The position numbers and the translations under genes are program-made. DNA of 64,000 nt from Mycobacterium sp. ACS4331 (GTDB lineage: Bacteria; Actinomycetota; Actinomycetes; Mycobacteriales; Mycobacteriaceae): NCBI RefSeq assembly GCF_001667265.1, contig NZ_LZHW01000039.1, positions 1 to 64,000 of the forward strand, given 5' to 3'. A model generated the notes under the pieces. The model was given only the letters and a program-made list of their open reading frames with translations, ran no database searches and was not told the DNA's origin. Below, piece by piece: positions 46,927 to 58,303 of the stretch (position 1 is its first letter; each line of letters begins with the position of its first letter).

Positions 46927-47762
46927 GCGCGCCAACCCATCCGGCCGCGGTACCCCGGATCGAGGGCGTCCCGCAGGGCGTCGCCCATCAGCATGAACGC
47001 CAAGACCGTCAGTGCCAGCGCACCCGCGGGGTAGAACAGGACGGCCGATCCGGACCGCAGCCTGCTCTGCGCGGCGTTGATGTCCCCGCCCCACGACACC
47101 ACCGACGGCGGCAGCCCCACCCCGAGGTAGGACAGCGTGGCCTCGGTGACGATGAAGACGCCGAACGCGATCGTCGCGACCGCGATCACCGGGCCCAGCG
47201 CATTGGGGACCACATGACGGACCAGGATGCCGAACCGATGCAGCCCCAGTGCCCGGGCCGCGGCCACGTAGTCGGCCTCTCGGACCTGCAGCACCGACCC
47301 GCGGGCGATGCGGGCGACCTGCGGCCACCCGAACACGGCCAGGATCGCGATCACCGTCCACACCGTGCGGTGCTGCATCACCTGCATCAGCACGATCGCC
47401 GCGAGCAGCAGGGGGATGCCGAAGAACACGTCGGCCAGTCGGGACACCACGGCGTCGAGCCACCCGCCGTAAAACCCGGCCAGCGCGCCGAGTACACCCC
47501 CGACCAGCAGCACCGCGGTCGTCGCCCCCAAGCCGACCAGCACCGAAGCCCGCGCCCCGTAGATGGTGCGGGCGTAGACGTCATGCCCCTGCAGATCGGT
47601 GCCGAACCAGTGCGCCGCCGAGGGGCCCAGAAGACTCTCGTCGGGGTTCGCGTACTGCGGGTCGATGCTGGTGAACAGACCGGGGAACGCGGCCACCACC
47701 ACCACCAGCAGGATCAGCGCGCCCGCCACCACGAACTGCGGACGGCGCAGGAGATCAGGCAT
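46923..47762 (-). CDS. dppC: Dipeptide ABC transporter permease
   Basis: A 279-residue permease with about six membrane segments, starting MPDLLRRPQFVVAGALILLVVVVAAFPGLF. The OppC-type N-terminal domain has SAAHWFGTDLQGHDVYARTIYGARASVLVGLG. The EAA loop region EADYVAAARALGLHRFGILVRHVVPNALGPVIAV contacts the ATPase. It overlaps dppB by 8 bp. Confidence 0.95.
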   Translation of the reverse strand: MPDLLRRPQFVVAGALILLVVVVAAFPGLFTSIDPQYANPDESLLGPSAAHWFGTDLQGHDVYARTIYGARASVLVGLGATTAVLLVGGVLGALAGFYGGWLDAVVSRLADVFFGIPLLLAAIVLMQVMQHRTVWTVIAILAVFGWPQVARIARGSVLQVREADYVAAARALGLHRFGILVRHVVPNALGPVIAVATIAFGVFIVTEATLSYLGVGLPPSVVSWGGDINAAQSRLRSGSAVLFYPAGALALTVLAFMLMGDALRDALDPGYRGRMGWRA

Positions 47763-48702
47763 GAGCGGCCTCCCGGATCCGCGGATCGAGCGCCGCATAC
47801 AGCAGGTCGACCAGCAGATTCGCCAGCAGGTAGACCATGACCAGCACCGTCACGATCGACACCACGGTCGGCGCCTCCTGCCTGGTCACGGCCTGGTACA
47901 GCGCGCCGCCGATGCCGTGGATGTTGAAGATGCCCTCCGTCACGACGGCACCGGCCATCAGTGCGCCGAAGTCCGCGCCCAGGAAGGTCACGACGGGGAT
48001 CAGCGAATTGCGCAGGATGTGCACGGTGACCACCCGCGGCCGGGACAACCCCTTGGCGGTCGCGGTGCGCACATAGTCGGCGACGGCGTTCTCGGCGACC
48101 GCCGAGCGGGTCAGGCGTACGACGTAGGCGAATGACACCGACCCCAGGACGATGCCGGGCAGCAGCAGGCGCCCGAGGGTGGCCTGGTCACCGACTGTCA
48201 CCGGGGCGATGCCCAATCGGACGCCGAACACGAACTGGGCCAGGAACCCGAGGACGAAGATCGGTATCGCGATGATCACCAGGCTGGCCAGCAGCACGCT
48301 GGCGTCGAACCACCCACCGCGGCGCAGTCCGGCGACCACGCCGAAGGCGATCCCGAAGACGGTCTCGACCACGAGTGCCACCAGGGCCAGGCGCAGCGTC
48401 ACCGGAAACGCCTGTGCCAGAACGTCACGAACCGGCAGACCCGAGAACGAGGTGCCGAAGTCGCCGCGCACGATGTTGCCCAGATAGCGCAGGTACTGCA
48501 GCCAGAACGGGTCGTCGAGGTGGTACTGCGCGCGCAGTTGGGCCACGACCGCGGGGCTGAGGGGGCGGTCGCCGCCCAGGGCGACGATCGGGTCCCCGGG
48601 CAGCAGGAAGACCATGGCGTAGATCAGCAGCGTCGCCCCGAGGAACACCGGGATCATCGCGAGGGTGCGACGCGCGATGAACGCAGCCCAGTAGCCACCC
48701 AT
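47755..48702 (-). CDS. dppB: Dipeptide ABC transporter permease
   Basis: A 315-residue permease with six membrane helices: MGGYWAAFIARRTLAMIPVFLGATLLIYAMVFLLPGDP (OppB N-terminus). The EAA loop is YVRTATAKGLSRPRVVTVHILRNSLIPVVTFLG. The C-terminus is DLLYAALDPRIREAAHA. ATG at 48702 was chosen because upstream sequence is not hydrophobic. A gap of 14 bp separates it from dppA. Confidence 0.95.
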   Translation of the reverse strand: MGGYWAAFIARRTLAMIPVFLGATLLIYAMVFLLPGDPIVALGGDRPLSPAVVAQLRAQYHLDDPFWLQYLRYLGNIVRGDFGTSFSGLPVRDVLAQAFPVTLRLALVALVVETVFGIAFGVVAGLRRGGWFDASVLLASLVIIAIPIFVLGFLAQFVFGVRLGIAPVTVGDQATLGRLLLPGIVLGSVSFAYVVRLTRSAVAENAVADYVRTATAKGLSRPRVVTVHILRNSLIPVVTFLGADFGALMAGAVVTEGIFNIHGIGGALYQAVTRQEAPTVVSIVTVLVMVYLLANLLVDLLYAALDPRIREAAHA

Positions 48703-48716
48703 AACCGGCCCAGCCC

Positions 48717-50339
48717 TCAGTCGGTGCCGGCGGCCTTGGCGATCCGCTCGTAGTCGGGCAGGCCGTTCCACGCGATCGCCACGTCACGGACCGCGTCGGA
48801 GTGCCCGGCGGCGTTGATGTAGTCCCACAGCGGAATCACCGGCATATCCCTGAGCAGGATCTGCTGGGCGTCGTTGGTCAGCACGTAGGACTCCTCGAGC
48901 GTGGGCGCGGCCTGCGCGACGGTCAGCGCCCCGTCGAAGTCCCGTTTGGAGTAGTCGACGTCGTTGGATCCCGCGCCGGTCACGAACAGTGGTTCGAGGA
49001 ATTCGAGCATCGAGGGGTAGTCGCCCTGCCACCCGGCCCGGAACGCGCTGTCGATGGTGCGGTTGGTGATCTCGGTGCGCAACTGTGCGAAGGTCGGCAT
49101 CGGCGCGCCGACGGCGTCGACGCCGAGGGTGTTCTTGATGCTGTTGGCCACCGCGTCCACCCATTCCTGATGGCCGCCGTCGGCGTTGTAGGCGATGGCC
49201 AACTGACCGCGCCACGGTGCGATCGCCTCGGCCTGGGCCCACAGCTGTTTGGCGCGCTGCGGGTTGTAGTCCAAGGCGTCGGATCCGGGCAGATTGGGAT
49301 TGAATCCCGGCAGTGAGCTGGCGGTGAACTCCCTCGCGGGAGAACGGGCCCCGTGGAAGATCTGGTCGCAGATCTGCCGACGGTTGATCGCCGCCGACAC
49401 CGCCAGGCGGCGCAGGCGGCCCTCCTCGCCGCCGAAATGGGGCAGCCGCAGCGGGATGTCGAGCGTCTGGTTCTGCGCCGTCGGGCCGCTGATCGCGCGG
49501 TCGGCGAGATCGTCGCGGTAGGTCGGCAGCGCGCTGCTGGGGATGGTGTCGAGCACGTCGAGGTTGCCGGCCTGCAGGTCCGCGTACGCGGTGTCCAGGT
49601 TGGCATAGAACACGAAACGCAGGCCCTTGTTGGCCGGCACCCGGTTGCCGCGGTAGTCCGGATTGGGCACCAGATCGATGCGGACGTTGTGCTGCCACGG
49701 ATCTGAGCGCGCCAGCTGGTACGGGCCGTTGCCGACGGGATTGCGACCGAAGGCCTCCATGTCCTCGAAGGCCACGGGCGGCAGGGGGTAGAACGGTGTG
49801 AATCCCAGGCGCTGTTCGAAGTCGATCGTCGGCGCCTTGAGGCGCACCGTGAACTCGGTGTCGCTGACCACCGTCAGCCCCGACATGGTCGAGGCCGTCG
49901 GGTTGGGCGCGGCGACCTCGTCGTAACCGACGATGGGCGAGAAGAAGCTCTGCATCAACTGCGCGTTGGTGGTCAGCGCACCGTAGTTCCAGGCGTCGAC
50001 GAACGACCGCGCGGTCACCGGGGAACCGTCGGTGAACTTCCAGTCGGGCTTGAGCCTGATGCGGTAGTTGACGTTGTCGGTCGTGTCGATGGACTCGGCC
50101 ACCTCCAGTGAGGGCACGCCCTTGGCGTCGTAGGACATCAGTCCCGCGAACAACCGGTCCAGGATGCGCCCGCCGTTGGTCTCATTGGTGTTGGTCGTGA
50201 GCAGCGCGTTCTGCGGTTCACCGCCGTTGACGGTGACGAACCCGCTGTCGCCCGCATCGCCACCCCCGCAGGCCGAAAGCGTCAACACGCCGGTCAGCAG
50301 AACGGCCGCCAGGGCCATCACCGGGCGGATGCGACGCAC
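48717..50339 (-). CDS. dppA: Dipeptide-binding lipoprotein
   Basis: The 540-residue solute-binding protein of the SBP_bac_5 family. GTG at 50339 has AGGAGGTCC upstream at the right distance. Signal peptide with lipobox LTLSAC (lipidated Cys24). The family blocks are NGGRILDRLFAGLMSYDAKGVPSLEVAESI, NYRIRLKPDWKFTDGSPVTARSFVDAWNYG and QHNVRIDLVPNPDYRGN. It captures peptides and passes them to DppB and DppC. In M. tuberculosis, Dpp takes up heme and tetrapeptides. Promoter-proximal in the dpp cluster. Confidence 0.95.
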   Translation of the reverse strand: MRRIRPVMALAAVLLTGVLTLSACGGGDAGDSGFVTVNGGEPQNALLTTNTNETNGGRILDRLFAGLMSYDAKGVPSLEVAESIDTTDNVNYRIRLKPDWKFTDGSPVTARSFVDAWNYGALTTNAQLMQSFFSPIVGYDEVAAPNPTASTMSGLTVVSDTEFTVRLKAPTIDFEQRLGFTPFYPLPPVAFEDMEAFGRNPVGNGPYQLARSDPWQHNVRIDLVPNPDYRGNRVPANKGLRFVFYANLDTAYADLQAGNLDVLDTIPSSALPTYRDDLADRAISGPTAQNQTLDIPLRLPHFGGEEGRLRRLAVSAAINRRQICDQIFHGARSPAREFTASSLPGFNPNLPGSDALDYNPQRAKQLWAQAEAIAPWRGQLAIAYNADGGHQEWVDAVANSIKNTLGVDAVGAPMPTFAQLRTEITNRTIDSAFRAGWQGDYPSMLEFLEPLFVTGAGSNDVDYSKRDFDGALTVAQAAPTLEESYVLTNDAQQILLRDMPVIPLWDYINAAGHSDAVRDVAIAWNGLPDYERIAKAAGTD

Positions 50340-50464
50340 GCGGACCTCCTAGACGAGATGCTCACAGGACCGCTCGCCCTGGGATCGGTTACCGCTCGGC
50401 GCACCGCATCCGCCGCCTGTGGGCGCAGATGTGAGTTGCCAACGTCGATGCAACGTCGGGTGAC

Positions 50465-50470
50465 TACCCT
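50465..50470 (+). promoter_or_regulatory. -10 box of leaderless acs promoter
   Basis: TACCCT lies 7 nt before the ATG of acs, which has no Shine-Dalgarno sequence, so the mRNA is probably leaderless. Confidence 0.55.
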
Positions 50471-50477
50471 CACAGAC

Positions 50478-52439
<1,962 letters not shown>

Positions 52440-52451
52440 CCCTCTCCCTTC

Positions 52452-52522
52452 CCGCGAGCGGCCGTGTCTGTACGCCGACACTCCGTGAAATGCGTACAAA
52501 GGTGCACGCTCGCGGTTGTTGG
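52452..52522 (+). repeat. Dispersed palindromic repeat, copy C (most complete)
   Basis: It runs from CGCGAGCGGCCGTGTCTGTA to CACGCTCGCGGTTGTTGG. The ends CGCGAGCG and CGCTCGCG are inverted complements, and GTACGC/GCGTAC is a second inverted pair inside. It lies just after the acs stop, in the convergent gap before the protease gene. Confidence 0.65.
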
Positions 52523-52549
52523 AGGGGCCGTCCGCTCCCGGGAAGGGGG

Positions 52550-53245
52550 CTAACTCCCGATCGGGACGAATCCGCTTCCGGGGCGGCCCTTGGCCACGAT
52601 GTCGGCCATCTGCGTGTTGAACGACATCGTGACAGCCGGGGTGTGCAGCGGGATGAACTTGATGACGCAGGTCGGCAGGTCCTCGGTGAACGCGCCGTGG
52701 ATCATGCCGACCAGCTTGTTGTCGACGGTCACGGGTGCACCGGAGTCCCCGGGCTGACCGCAGACCTGGTTGACGATCGTGCCGGGATCCTTGCCGGGGC
52801 CCCACGTGACACCGCACGAGTATCCGGTCGTGCGGCCCAACTTGCACGCCACGGCACCGAACTTCGGGTCGGGGCCCAGACCATTGATGACGAAGCCCTT
52901 GACGTTGTTTGTGGGGGTCACCTTGGCCGGGTCGAAGCGGATGACGGCGTAGTCCAGGCCGTCGTTGCCCGCGACCATGGTGCCGACGGGCCCTTCGGCC
53001 TCAGCGCCCTCGGCGGCGACTGTCGCGCCCGGGCCACCGCAGTGCGCCGAGGTGAATCCGACCAGGTCACCGCGGTTGTCGTGGCCGATCGCGGTCAGGG
53101 TGCAGTACGACTCGCCGTCGACCACGATGCCCGAGCCACCACCCAGAACCACGGGGGCCGCGTGTGCGGGGCCCGCGAGGACGACACCCGAACCGATCAC
53201 GGCGCACAGACTGGCCAGAACTCCCCACCGCCGGCGTCCGGTCAT
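52550..53245 (-). CDS. Secreted chymotrypsin-fold serine protease (Rv3668c-like)
   Basis: A 231-residue protein with signal peptide cleaved after AGPAHA. The catalytic triad appears as TSAHCGG (His), DYAVIRF (Asp) and CGQPGDSGAPV (Ser). Cysteines pair within the domain (YCTLTA, AHC, CGVTW, CGQ). A -10 TAGACT at 53292-53287 and AGGAG just before ATG at 53245 favour this start over ATG at 53263. Substrate unknown. Confidence 0.9.
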   Translation of the reverse strand: MTGRRRWGVLASLCAVIGSGVVLAGPAHAAPVVLGGGSGIVVDGESYCTLTAIGHDNRGDLVGFTSAHCGGPGATVAAEGAEAEGPVGTMVAGNDGLDYAVIRFDPAKVTPTNNVKGFVINGLGPDPKFGAVACKLGRTTGYSCGVTWGPGKDPGTIVNQVCGQPGDSGAPVTVDNKLVGMIHGAFTEDLPTCVIKFIPLHTPAVTMSFNTQMADIVAKGRPGSGFVPIGS

Positions 53246-53286
53246 CCAATGATCTCCTGCCATCGTCCAGCCCCGACTGTCGCGTC

Positions 53287-53292
53287 AGTCTA
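53287..53292 (-). promoter_or_regulatory. -10 box of the secreted protease gene
   Basis: TAGACT on the minus strand lies about 42 nt before the ATG at 53245, leaving a short leader that holds the AGGAG ribosome-binding site. Confidence 0.4.
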
Positions 53293-53364
53293 GCCGGGCC
53301 ACACCTGCAACATCGGCATCAGCGGGTCGTGCTGGCCCCAGACGGCATGGCAACATGAACCACC

Positions 53365-53883
53365 GTGAGCAAAGGTGACCGCAAGACCGGCGTACCCGCC
53401 ACCGTGACCTCGATCCCGTTGGTCGATCCGCACGCGGTGCCGGCCGACGCATCCATCGGCGACCTCGTGAAGGACGCCACCGCCCAGGTGTCGACGCTGG
53501 TGCGCGCGGAAGTCGAACTGGCCCGGGCCGAGATCACCCGCGACGTGAAGAAGGGGCTGACCGGCAGCGTCTTCTTCATCCTCGCGCTGGTCATCCTGTT
53601 CTATTCGACCTTCTTCTTTTTCTTCTTCGTCGCCGAACTGCTGGACACCTGGCTGTGGCGTTGGGTCGCGTTCCTGATCGTCTTCGCCGTGATGCTGGTG
53701 GTCACGGCGGTGTTGGCGCTGTTCGGGTATCTGAAGGTGCGCCGCATCCGGGGCCCGCAGCAGACGATCGAATCGGTCAAGGAGACCCGGTCGGCCCTGA
53801 CGCCCGGCGACCATCGCGGCCCGAACGCCCAGTCCGCGCTGACCGACAAGGCGGCCAACGCCCCCGACCCATCCGGTTGGTGA
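53365..53883 (+). CDS. Holin superfamily III / DUF1469 membrane protein (Rv3669-like)
   Basis: The 172-residue protein has a cytoplasmic N-terminus with an amphipathic helix (DLVKDATAQVSTLVRAEVELARAEITRDVKKG), then two membrane segments (GSVFFILALVILFYSTFFFFFFVAELL and WVAFLIVFAVMLVVTAVLALFGYL). The first holds a run of six Phe residues. The C-terminal tail is polar. DUF1469 members are common membrane proteins and there is no phage context here. It is 7 bp from the ephE gene and probably in the same mRNA. Confidence 0.85.
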   Translation: MSKGDRKTGVPATVTSIPLVDPHAVPADASIGDLVKDATAQVSTLVRAEVELARAEITRDVKKGLTGSVFFILALVILFYSTFFFFFFVAELLDTWLWRWVAFLIVFAVMLVVTAVLALFGYLKVRRIRGPQQTIESVKETRSALTPGDHRGPNAQSALTDKAANAPDPSGW

Positions 53884-53890
53884 CCGTCTG

Positions 53891-54838
53891 ATGGCGGTTG
53901 GTCCCGACCCCTCGGTGACCCGCATCGCCGGACCGTGGCGTCATCTCGACGTGCACGCCAACGGCATCCGGTTCCACGTGGTCGAGGCCGACCCCAAGCC
54001 CAACGACCCGCCCCCGGCCGCGCGCCCGCTGGTGATCATGCTGCACGGCTTCGGCTCGTTCTGGTGGTCGTGGCGCCACCAACTGCGCGGTCTGTCCGGC
54101 GTGCGCGCCGTCGCGGTGGATCTGCGCGGCTACGGCGGCAGCGACAAACCGCCCCGGGGTTACGACGGGTGGACGCTGGCGGGCGACACCGCCGGACTGA
54201 TCCGCGCGCTGGGCCACACCTCGGCGACGCTCGTGGGTCACGCCGACGGCGGCCTGGTGTGCTGGGCGACCTCGGTGCTGCATCCCCGGCTGGTGCGCGG
54301 CATCGCCCTGGTCAGTTCGCCGCACCCCGCGGCGCTGCGGCGTTCGGCGCTGACGCGTCGCGATCAGAGTCGCGCGCTGCTGCGCTCACTTCTGGCCTAC
54401 CAGGCGCCAATGTGGCCGGAACGGATGCTGACCCGGCACGACGCCGCGGCGCTGGAGGACCTGTTCCGTCGCCGGGCGTCCCCGAAATGGGTGGCATCCG
54501 AGGACTTCTCGGAGAGCATGGGACATCTGCGGCAGGCCATCCAGATTCCGGGTGCGGCGCACTGCGCCTTCGAGTATCAGCGCTGGGCCGTGCGCAGCCA
54601 GTTCCGCTCCGAGGGACGGCGATTCATGCAGGCCATGGACCGTCCCCTCGACATCCCGATGCTGCATCTGCGCGGCGAGGCCGACCCGTACGTGCTGGCG
54701 GATCCGGTGTCCCGGACGCGCCGGTACGCGCCGCTGGGTCAGTTCGGGTCACTGCCCGGCGCCGGGCATTTCGGCCACGAGGAGGCGCCTGAAGCCGTCA
54801 ACGACCACCTCAGTCGGTTCCTGGCCGAACTTCATTAA
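53891..54838 (+). CDS. ephE: Epoxide hydrolase-like alpha/beta hydrolase
   Basis: A 315-residue alpha/beta hydrolase with LHGFGSFWWSWRHQL (oxyanion hole), DLRGYGGSDKPPRGYDGWTLAGDTAGLIRALGH, the nucleophile elbow GHADGGLV with Asp, the acidic relay RGEADPYVLADP, and GAGHFGHEEAPEAVNDHL (His). The Asp nucleophile is the mark of epoxide hydrolases and dehalogenases. It follows the holin-like gene and its stop overlaps the marP stop, on the other strand, by 4 bp. Corresponds to Rv3670. Confidence 0.88.
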   Translation: MAVGPDPSVTRIAGPWRHLDVHANGIRFHVVEADPKPNDPPPAARPLVIMLHGFGSFWWSWRHQLRGLSGVRAVAVDLRGYGGSDKPPRGYDGWTLAGDTAGLIRALGHTSATLVGHADGGLVCWATSVLHPRLVRGIALVSSPHPAALRRSALTRRDQSRALLRSLLAYQAPMWPERMLTRHDAAALEDLFRRRASPKWVASEDFSESMGHLRQAIQIPGAAHCAFEYQRWAVRSQFRSEGRRFMQAMDRPLDIPMLHLRGEADPYVLADPVSRTRRYAPLGQFGSLPGAGHFGHEEAPEAVNDHLSRFLAELH

Positions 54839-56022
54839 CCGACGCAGGATCCCGTGGGCGCGGGCCCGGCGTTGTTGATCTTGGGGAACTGCTTGGACAC
54901 CTCGTTGGCCGTCAGCACGAACCCGGTGTCGTTGTCGTCCACGGCGGCGCCGAAGATGACGCCGAGCACCTGACCGGCCCGGTTGATCAGCGGCCCACCT
55001 GAATTGCCCTGCCGGACAGTGCCTCTGATGGTGTAGACCTCACGGTTGACGGTCTTGGTGTGGTAGATGTCGGGGCCGTTGAGTTCGATGACCTCGCGGA
55101 TCCGTCCCGGTGTGGCGACGAAGTCCCCGCCGCCGGGATAGCCCAGGACCAGCACGTCGGTGCCCGAGGCGGCCTGATCGGTGACGAACGGCAGCGGTGG
55201 CGCGGGCAGGTCGGGCACCTCGAGGATCGAGATGTCGGCGTCGGGGTCGTAGGAGATCACCGTGGCGTTGTACTCGGTGCCGTCCGACTCGACCGTCACG
55301 CTGTCCGACCCGGCGACGACGTGTGCGTTCGACATCACCCGATTGGGGGCGACCACGAAGCCGGTGCCCTCCAGGACCTTCTGACACCCCTGCGCCATCC
55401 CACGGATCTTCACCACGCTGGGGCGCACGGTCTCCACGATCGGTGACACCGCCAATGACGCATCCGGCGGATCGACGGCCGTGATGGTGGCCGGCCCCAG
55501 CGGACCGAGCGCCTCATGCAGATGCGAGGTGTCCCACACTTCGGACAGCCGTTTGGGGAACGCGCGCAACCACTCCGGGGCCACCGCCTCGACTTCGGAG
55601 ATGACCTTGGAACCCTGCACGGCGGCCGCCAGATTCGGCTGCCCGGAGGCTGTCAGCGGGCTGCCGAGCATCCACGCCGCGACCACCACGAGCAGCATCT
55701 GCACCACGGCGCCGATCAGAGAGTCCAGGAACCGCAGGCCCCTCCCCCGGATCACGCCGCGCATGGCCCGGCCCAGCACCACTCCGGCGATCTCACCGAC
55801 CACGACGAGCGCGAGGATCAGGAACAGCGCGACGAACAGCTTGGTCCGCTGACCGTCGAGCTTGTCGATGATGTGCGGCGCCAACAGCAGTCCGGCGCCG
55901 CCGCCGAGTGCGACGCCGATCAGCGACATCACCGAACCGAGTGCTCCGGAGCGCCATCCGGACACGGCGAACACGAACGCCAGCGCGACGATGGCGATGT
56001 CGATCCATTGAGATGTGGTCAT
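54835..56022 (-). CDS. marP: Membrane-anchored serine protease MarP
   Basis: MarP protects the cytoplasm against acid by cleaving a peptidoglycan hydrolase in the periplasm. The 395-residue protein has four N-terminal membrane helices of the colicin V type (WIDIAIVALAFVFAVSGWRSGALGSVMSLIGVALGG, LFVALFLILALVVVGEIAGVVLG). The protease domain has the HtrA-like VMSNAHVVAG (His), DADISIL (Asp), and RQGNSGGPL (Ser341, near Ser343 of M. tuberculosis MarP). Two cysteines, in GCQKVLE and the final SCVG, are set to form a disulfide. Its start overlaps the NUDIX stop by ATGA. Confidence 0.93.
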   Translation of the reverse strand: MTTSQWIDIAIVALAFVFAVSGWRSGALGSVMSLIGVALGGGAGLLLAPHIIDKLDGQRTKLFVALFLILALVVVGEIAGVVLGRAMRGVIRGRGLRFLDSLIGAVVQMLLVVVAAWMLGSPLTASGQPNLAAAVQGSKVISEVEAVAPEWLRAFPKRLSEVWDTSHLHEALGPLGPATITAVDPPDASLAVSPIVETVRPSVVKIRGMAQGCQKVLEGTGFVVAPNRVMSNAHVVAGSDSVTVESDGTEYNATVISYDPDADISILEVPDLPAPPLPFVTDQAASGTDVLVLGYPGGGDFVATPGRIREVIELNGPDIYHTKTVNREVYTIRGTVRQGNSGGPLINRAGQVLGVIFGAAVDDNDTGFVLTANEVSKQFPKINNAGPAPTGSCVG

Positions 56023-56807
56023 ACACCTTCACCGTCTGTGGGCACCAGCGCCATCGCCTCGTCGAGTTCCAGCACGCGGTCGGCGTCCCAGGGCTGCGAC
56101 CATCCGGCGACGTCGAGCATCGCCGAGATCACCTGTCCCGTGAAACCCCAGACCAGCATCTGGTTGAGCAGGAACGCAGGCCCGGCGAAGCGTCGCGTAC
56201 TGCTTGCGCGGTACACCGTGAGCCGGTTCTCCGGGTTCACAAACGCACGCACGGGCACCCGCGCGACAATAGCGGTTTCCGCCTCGTCCACGACGGCCAC
56301 GGGCCCGGGGTCCGGCGAATAGGCCAGCACCGGCACGACATGAAAACCCGACGGCGGGATGAACATGCGCTCCAGGGTCGCCAGCGGATGGATGCGCGAG
56401 GTGTCGATGCCGGTCTCCTCCCACGCCTCGCGCAGGGCTGTCGCGACCGGGCCGTCATCCTCGGGGTCACTGGCGCCGCCCGGGAAGGCGGCCTGCCCGG
56501 CATGGTGGCGCAGGGTCGACGCCCGGACCGTCACGAGCAGGTCGGCGTCGGGGGGCAGGCCACCGTCGTGAGGTACGTCCTGCGGGCCGGAGAACAGCAC
56601 CAGCACCGCGGCATCGCGCCGGGTTCCCTGGGTGACGGCCTGGGTGTTGGCGTCGGTGATCATCGCGAGCACCTCGGCGGGCACCCGGCGGCGGTACGCG
56701 CCGCGAACCTGGTCGACGTTGTCGAGCAGCGGTCGCAGCCACGGCGGACCGACATGGGGCGCCAGCGGGACCGGTTCCCCCCAGCGCGCGGTGCCACCAG
56801 CGCTCAC
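56019..56807 (-). CDS. NUDIX hydrolase, CoA pyrophosphatase-like
   Basis: The 262-residue protein has the Nudix box as GGASDPEDDGPVATALREAWEETGID, with the UPF0035 (CoA diphosphatase) block HHAGQAAFPGG just before it. GTG at 56807 follows AGAGGGGA; GTG at 56810 is an alternative. It sits between a thioredoxin-like gene and marP, with 4-bp overlap to marP. Corresponds to Rv3672c. Confidence 0.9.
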   Translation of the reverse strand: MSAGGTARWGEPVPLAPHVGPPWLRPLLDNVDQVRGAYRRRVPAEVLAMITDANTQAVTQGTRRDAAVLVLFSGPQDVPHDGGLPPDADLLVTVRASTLRHHAGQAAFPGGASDPEDDGPVATALREAWEETGIDTSRIHPLATLERMFIPPSGFHVVPVLAYSPDPGPVAVVDEAETAIVARVPVRAFVNPENRLTVYRASSTRRFAGPAFLLNQMLVWGFTGQVISAMLDVAGWSQPWDADRVLELDEAMALVPTDGEGV

Positions 56808-56820
56808 CACGGATCCCCTC

Positions 56821-57468
56821 TCATCGCAGGTCACCCACCGCCGCCTCGATCTCTTCGGCGGTGGCGAATGACCGCGGCAGGATCTGAGCAACGCTACCGT
56901 CCGCGCGCAGCACGACTGTTGCGGGCATCACGTTGGGCACGCGCAGCGCGCCCGCGACGCGACGCCTGCCGTCCTGCAGTGTGGGCAGGTGGACGCCCAG
57001 TTCGGCCAGCCGCAACAAGGCCGCCTCCTCGTTCTGATCCTGGTGGACCGTCAGCACCGTGACCGCCGATCCGACTCTGCGCTGATACTCCGCCATCGCG
57101 GGCAGTTCGTCCGCGCACGGGCCACACCAGTAGGCCCACAGGTTCAGGACGGTCGGTCGGCCCGCGACGGCCTCGGCCACATCGACGGTGGATCCATCGG
57201 ATGCGCACTCCAACTCGATGCCCCGCAGCTTCTCCGGTCCGGGTCCGTCGCCCGGCCCAGGACAGGGACGCAGGTCGGCCCGCTGCCGTGGGCCCGCGAG
57301 AGCCTCGGCGGTGTCGGCCGCGCGCCGGTCCTGTTCCTGCGGGCCGTCGGCCGACTGCGATGTCGTCGGCGCACCGTCGTCGGAGCGCACGAACTCGGCC
57401 ACGAAGGCGCCCAGCACCACCACCATGACCACTGCGAGCGCCAGGGTCCAGCGCGCCGACGAGTTCAT
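56821..57468 (-). CDS. Thioredoxin-like membrane-anchored protein (TlpA/DsbE type)
   Basis: The 215-residue protein has an N-terminal membrane anchor (ARWTLALAVVMVVVLGAFVAEFV), an acidic linker, and a periplasmic thioredoxin fold with LNLWAYWCGPCADELPAM (CxxC). The cis-proline loop is NVMPATVVL, and two further Cys occur in RPCPGP and LECASDG. It probably reduces or oxidises cysteines of exported proteins such as MarP. Corresponds to Rv3673c. It starts 6 bp downstream of the nth stop. Confidence 0.9.
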   Translation of the reverse strand: MNSSARWTLALAVVMVVVLGAFVAEFVRSDDGAPTTSQSADGPQEQDRRAADTAEALAGPRQRADLRPCPGPGDGPGPEKLRGIELECASDGSTVDVAEAVAGRPTVLNLWAYWCGPCADELPAMAEYQRRVGSAVTVLTVHQDQNEEAALLRLAELGVHLPTLQDGRRRVAGALRVPNVMPATVVLRADGSVAQILPRSFATAEEIEAAVGDLR

Positions 57469-57474
57469 CTGCGC

Positions 57475-58230
57475 TTACAGACCCGCCAGCGCCAGCAGGT
57501 GCTCGGTCTCCGGTCCCTTCACGAGCGGAGCGGCCAGCACCGGGTCGGTCGGACCCGCCCCGAAGGAGGGGCAGTCGTCGGCCAGCACGCAGACGCCGCA
57601 GGCCGGCTTGCGGGCATGGCACACGCGGCGGCCGTGGAAGATCACCCGGTGGCTCAGCAGAGTCCACTCGCGGCGTTCGATCAGTTCTCCGACGATCTTC
57701 TCGACCTTGACGGGATCCTCTTCGTCGGTCCAGCGCCACCGGCGGACCAGTCGGCCGAAGTGGGTGTCCACCGTGATCCCCGGGACGTCGAACGCGTTGC
57801 CGAGGATCACGTTCGCGGTCTTGCGCCCCACCCCGGGCAGTGTCACCAGTTCGTCCATGGTGCGCGGCACCTCACCGTCGAAGTTCTCGACGAGCGCCTG
57901 GCCCAGCCCCATCAGCGAGGTGGCCTTGTTGCGGTAGAAGCCGGTCGGCCGGATGAGCTCCTCGAGTTCCGCACGGTCGGCACCGGCGTAGTCGGCAGCC
58001 GTGCGGTACCGGGCGAACAGCGCGGGGGTGGTCAGGTTGACCCGCTTGTCGGTGCTCTGTGCGGACAGGATGGTCGCGACCGTCAGTTCCAGCGGGTTGG
58101 TGAAGTCCAGTTCGCAGTACACATGCGGAAAGGCCTTGGCCAGAGTCCGGTTCATTCTCCGGGCCCTGCGGACCAGTCCGAGATGAGTCTCGTGATCCCA
58201 TTTCCGGTCGCGTTTTCCCTTGCCCGCCAC
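57475..58230 (-). CDS. nth: Endonuclease III
   Basis: Nth removes oxidised pyrimidines and cuts the abasic site. The 251-residue protein has the helix-hairpin-helix [18 protein letters not shown] with catalytic Lys, VDTHFGR with catalytic Asp, and the [4Fe-4S] cluster C-x6-C-x2-C-x5-C in [20 protein letters not shown] at 58230 is chosen because TACCCT at 58242-58237 lies exactly 6 nt before it, predicting a leaderless message; the longer frame upstream is Ser/Arg-rich and overlaps another gene. Confidence 0.95.
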   Translation of the reverse strand: MAGKGKRDRKWDHETHLGLVRRARRMNRTLAKAFPHVYCELDFTNPLELTVATILSAQSTDKRVNLTTPALFARYRTAADYAGADRAELEELIRPTGFYRNKATSLMGLGQALVENFDGEVPRTMDELVTLPGVGRKTANVILGNAFDVPGITVDTHFGRLVRRWRWTDEEDPVKVEKIVGELIERREWTLLSHRVIFHGRRVCHARKPACGVCVLADDCPSFGAGPTDPVLAAPLVKGPETEHLLALAGL

Positions 58231-58236
58231 CCTCAC

Positions 58237-58242
58237 AGGGTA
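58237..58242 (-). promoter_or_regulatory. -10 box of leaderless nth promoter
   Basis: TACCCT on the minus strand lies 6 nt before the GTG at 58230. It is only 62 bp from the plus-strand start of the small membrane protein gene. Confidence 0.5.
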
Positions 58243-58303
58243 GCGGCGGAGCGGATGGCAAAACGTGATCCCGCTGAGACCTTGCCCGTGTTTACTTCGT
58301 CGT

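Noticed and set aside
53365..53883. Phage holin suggesting a prophage
   Set aside because: DUF1469 proteins are ordinary in actinobacterial chromosomes, and no phage genes are nearby.
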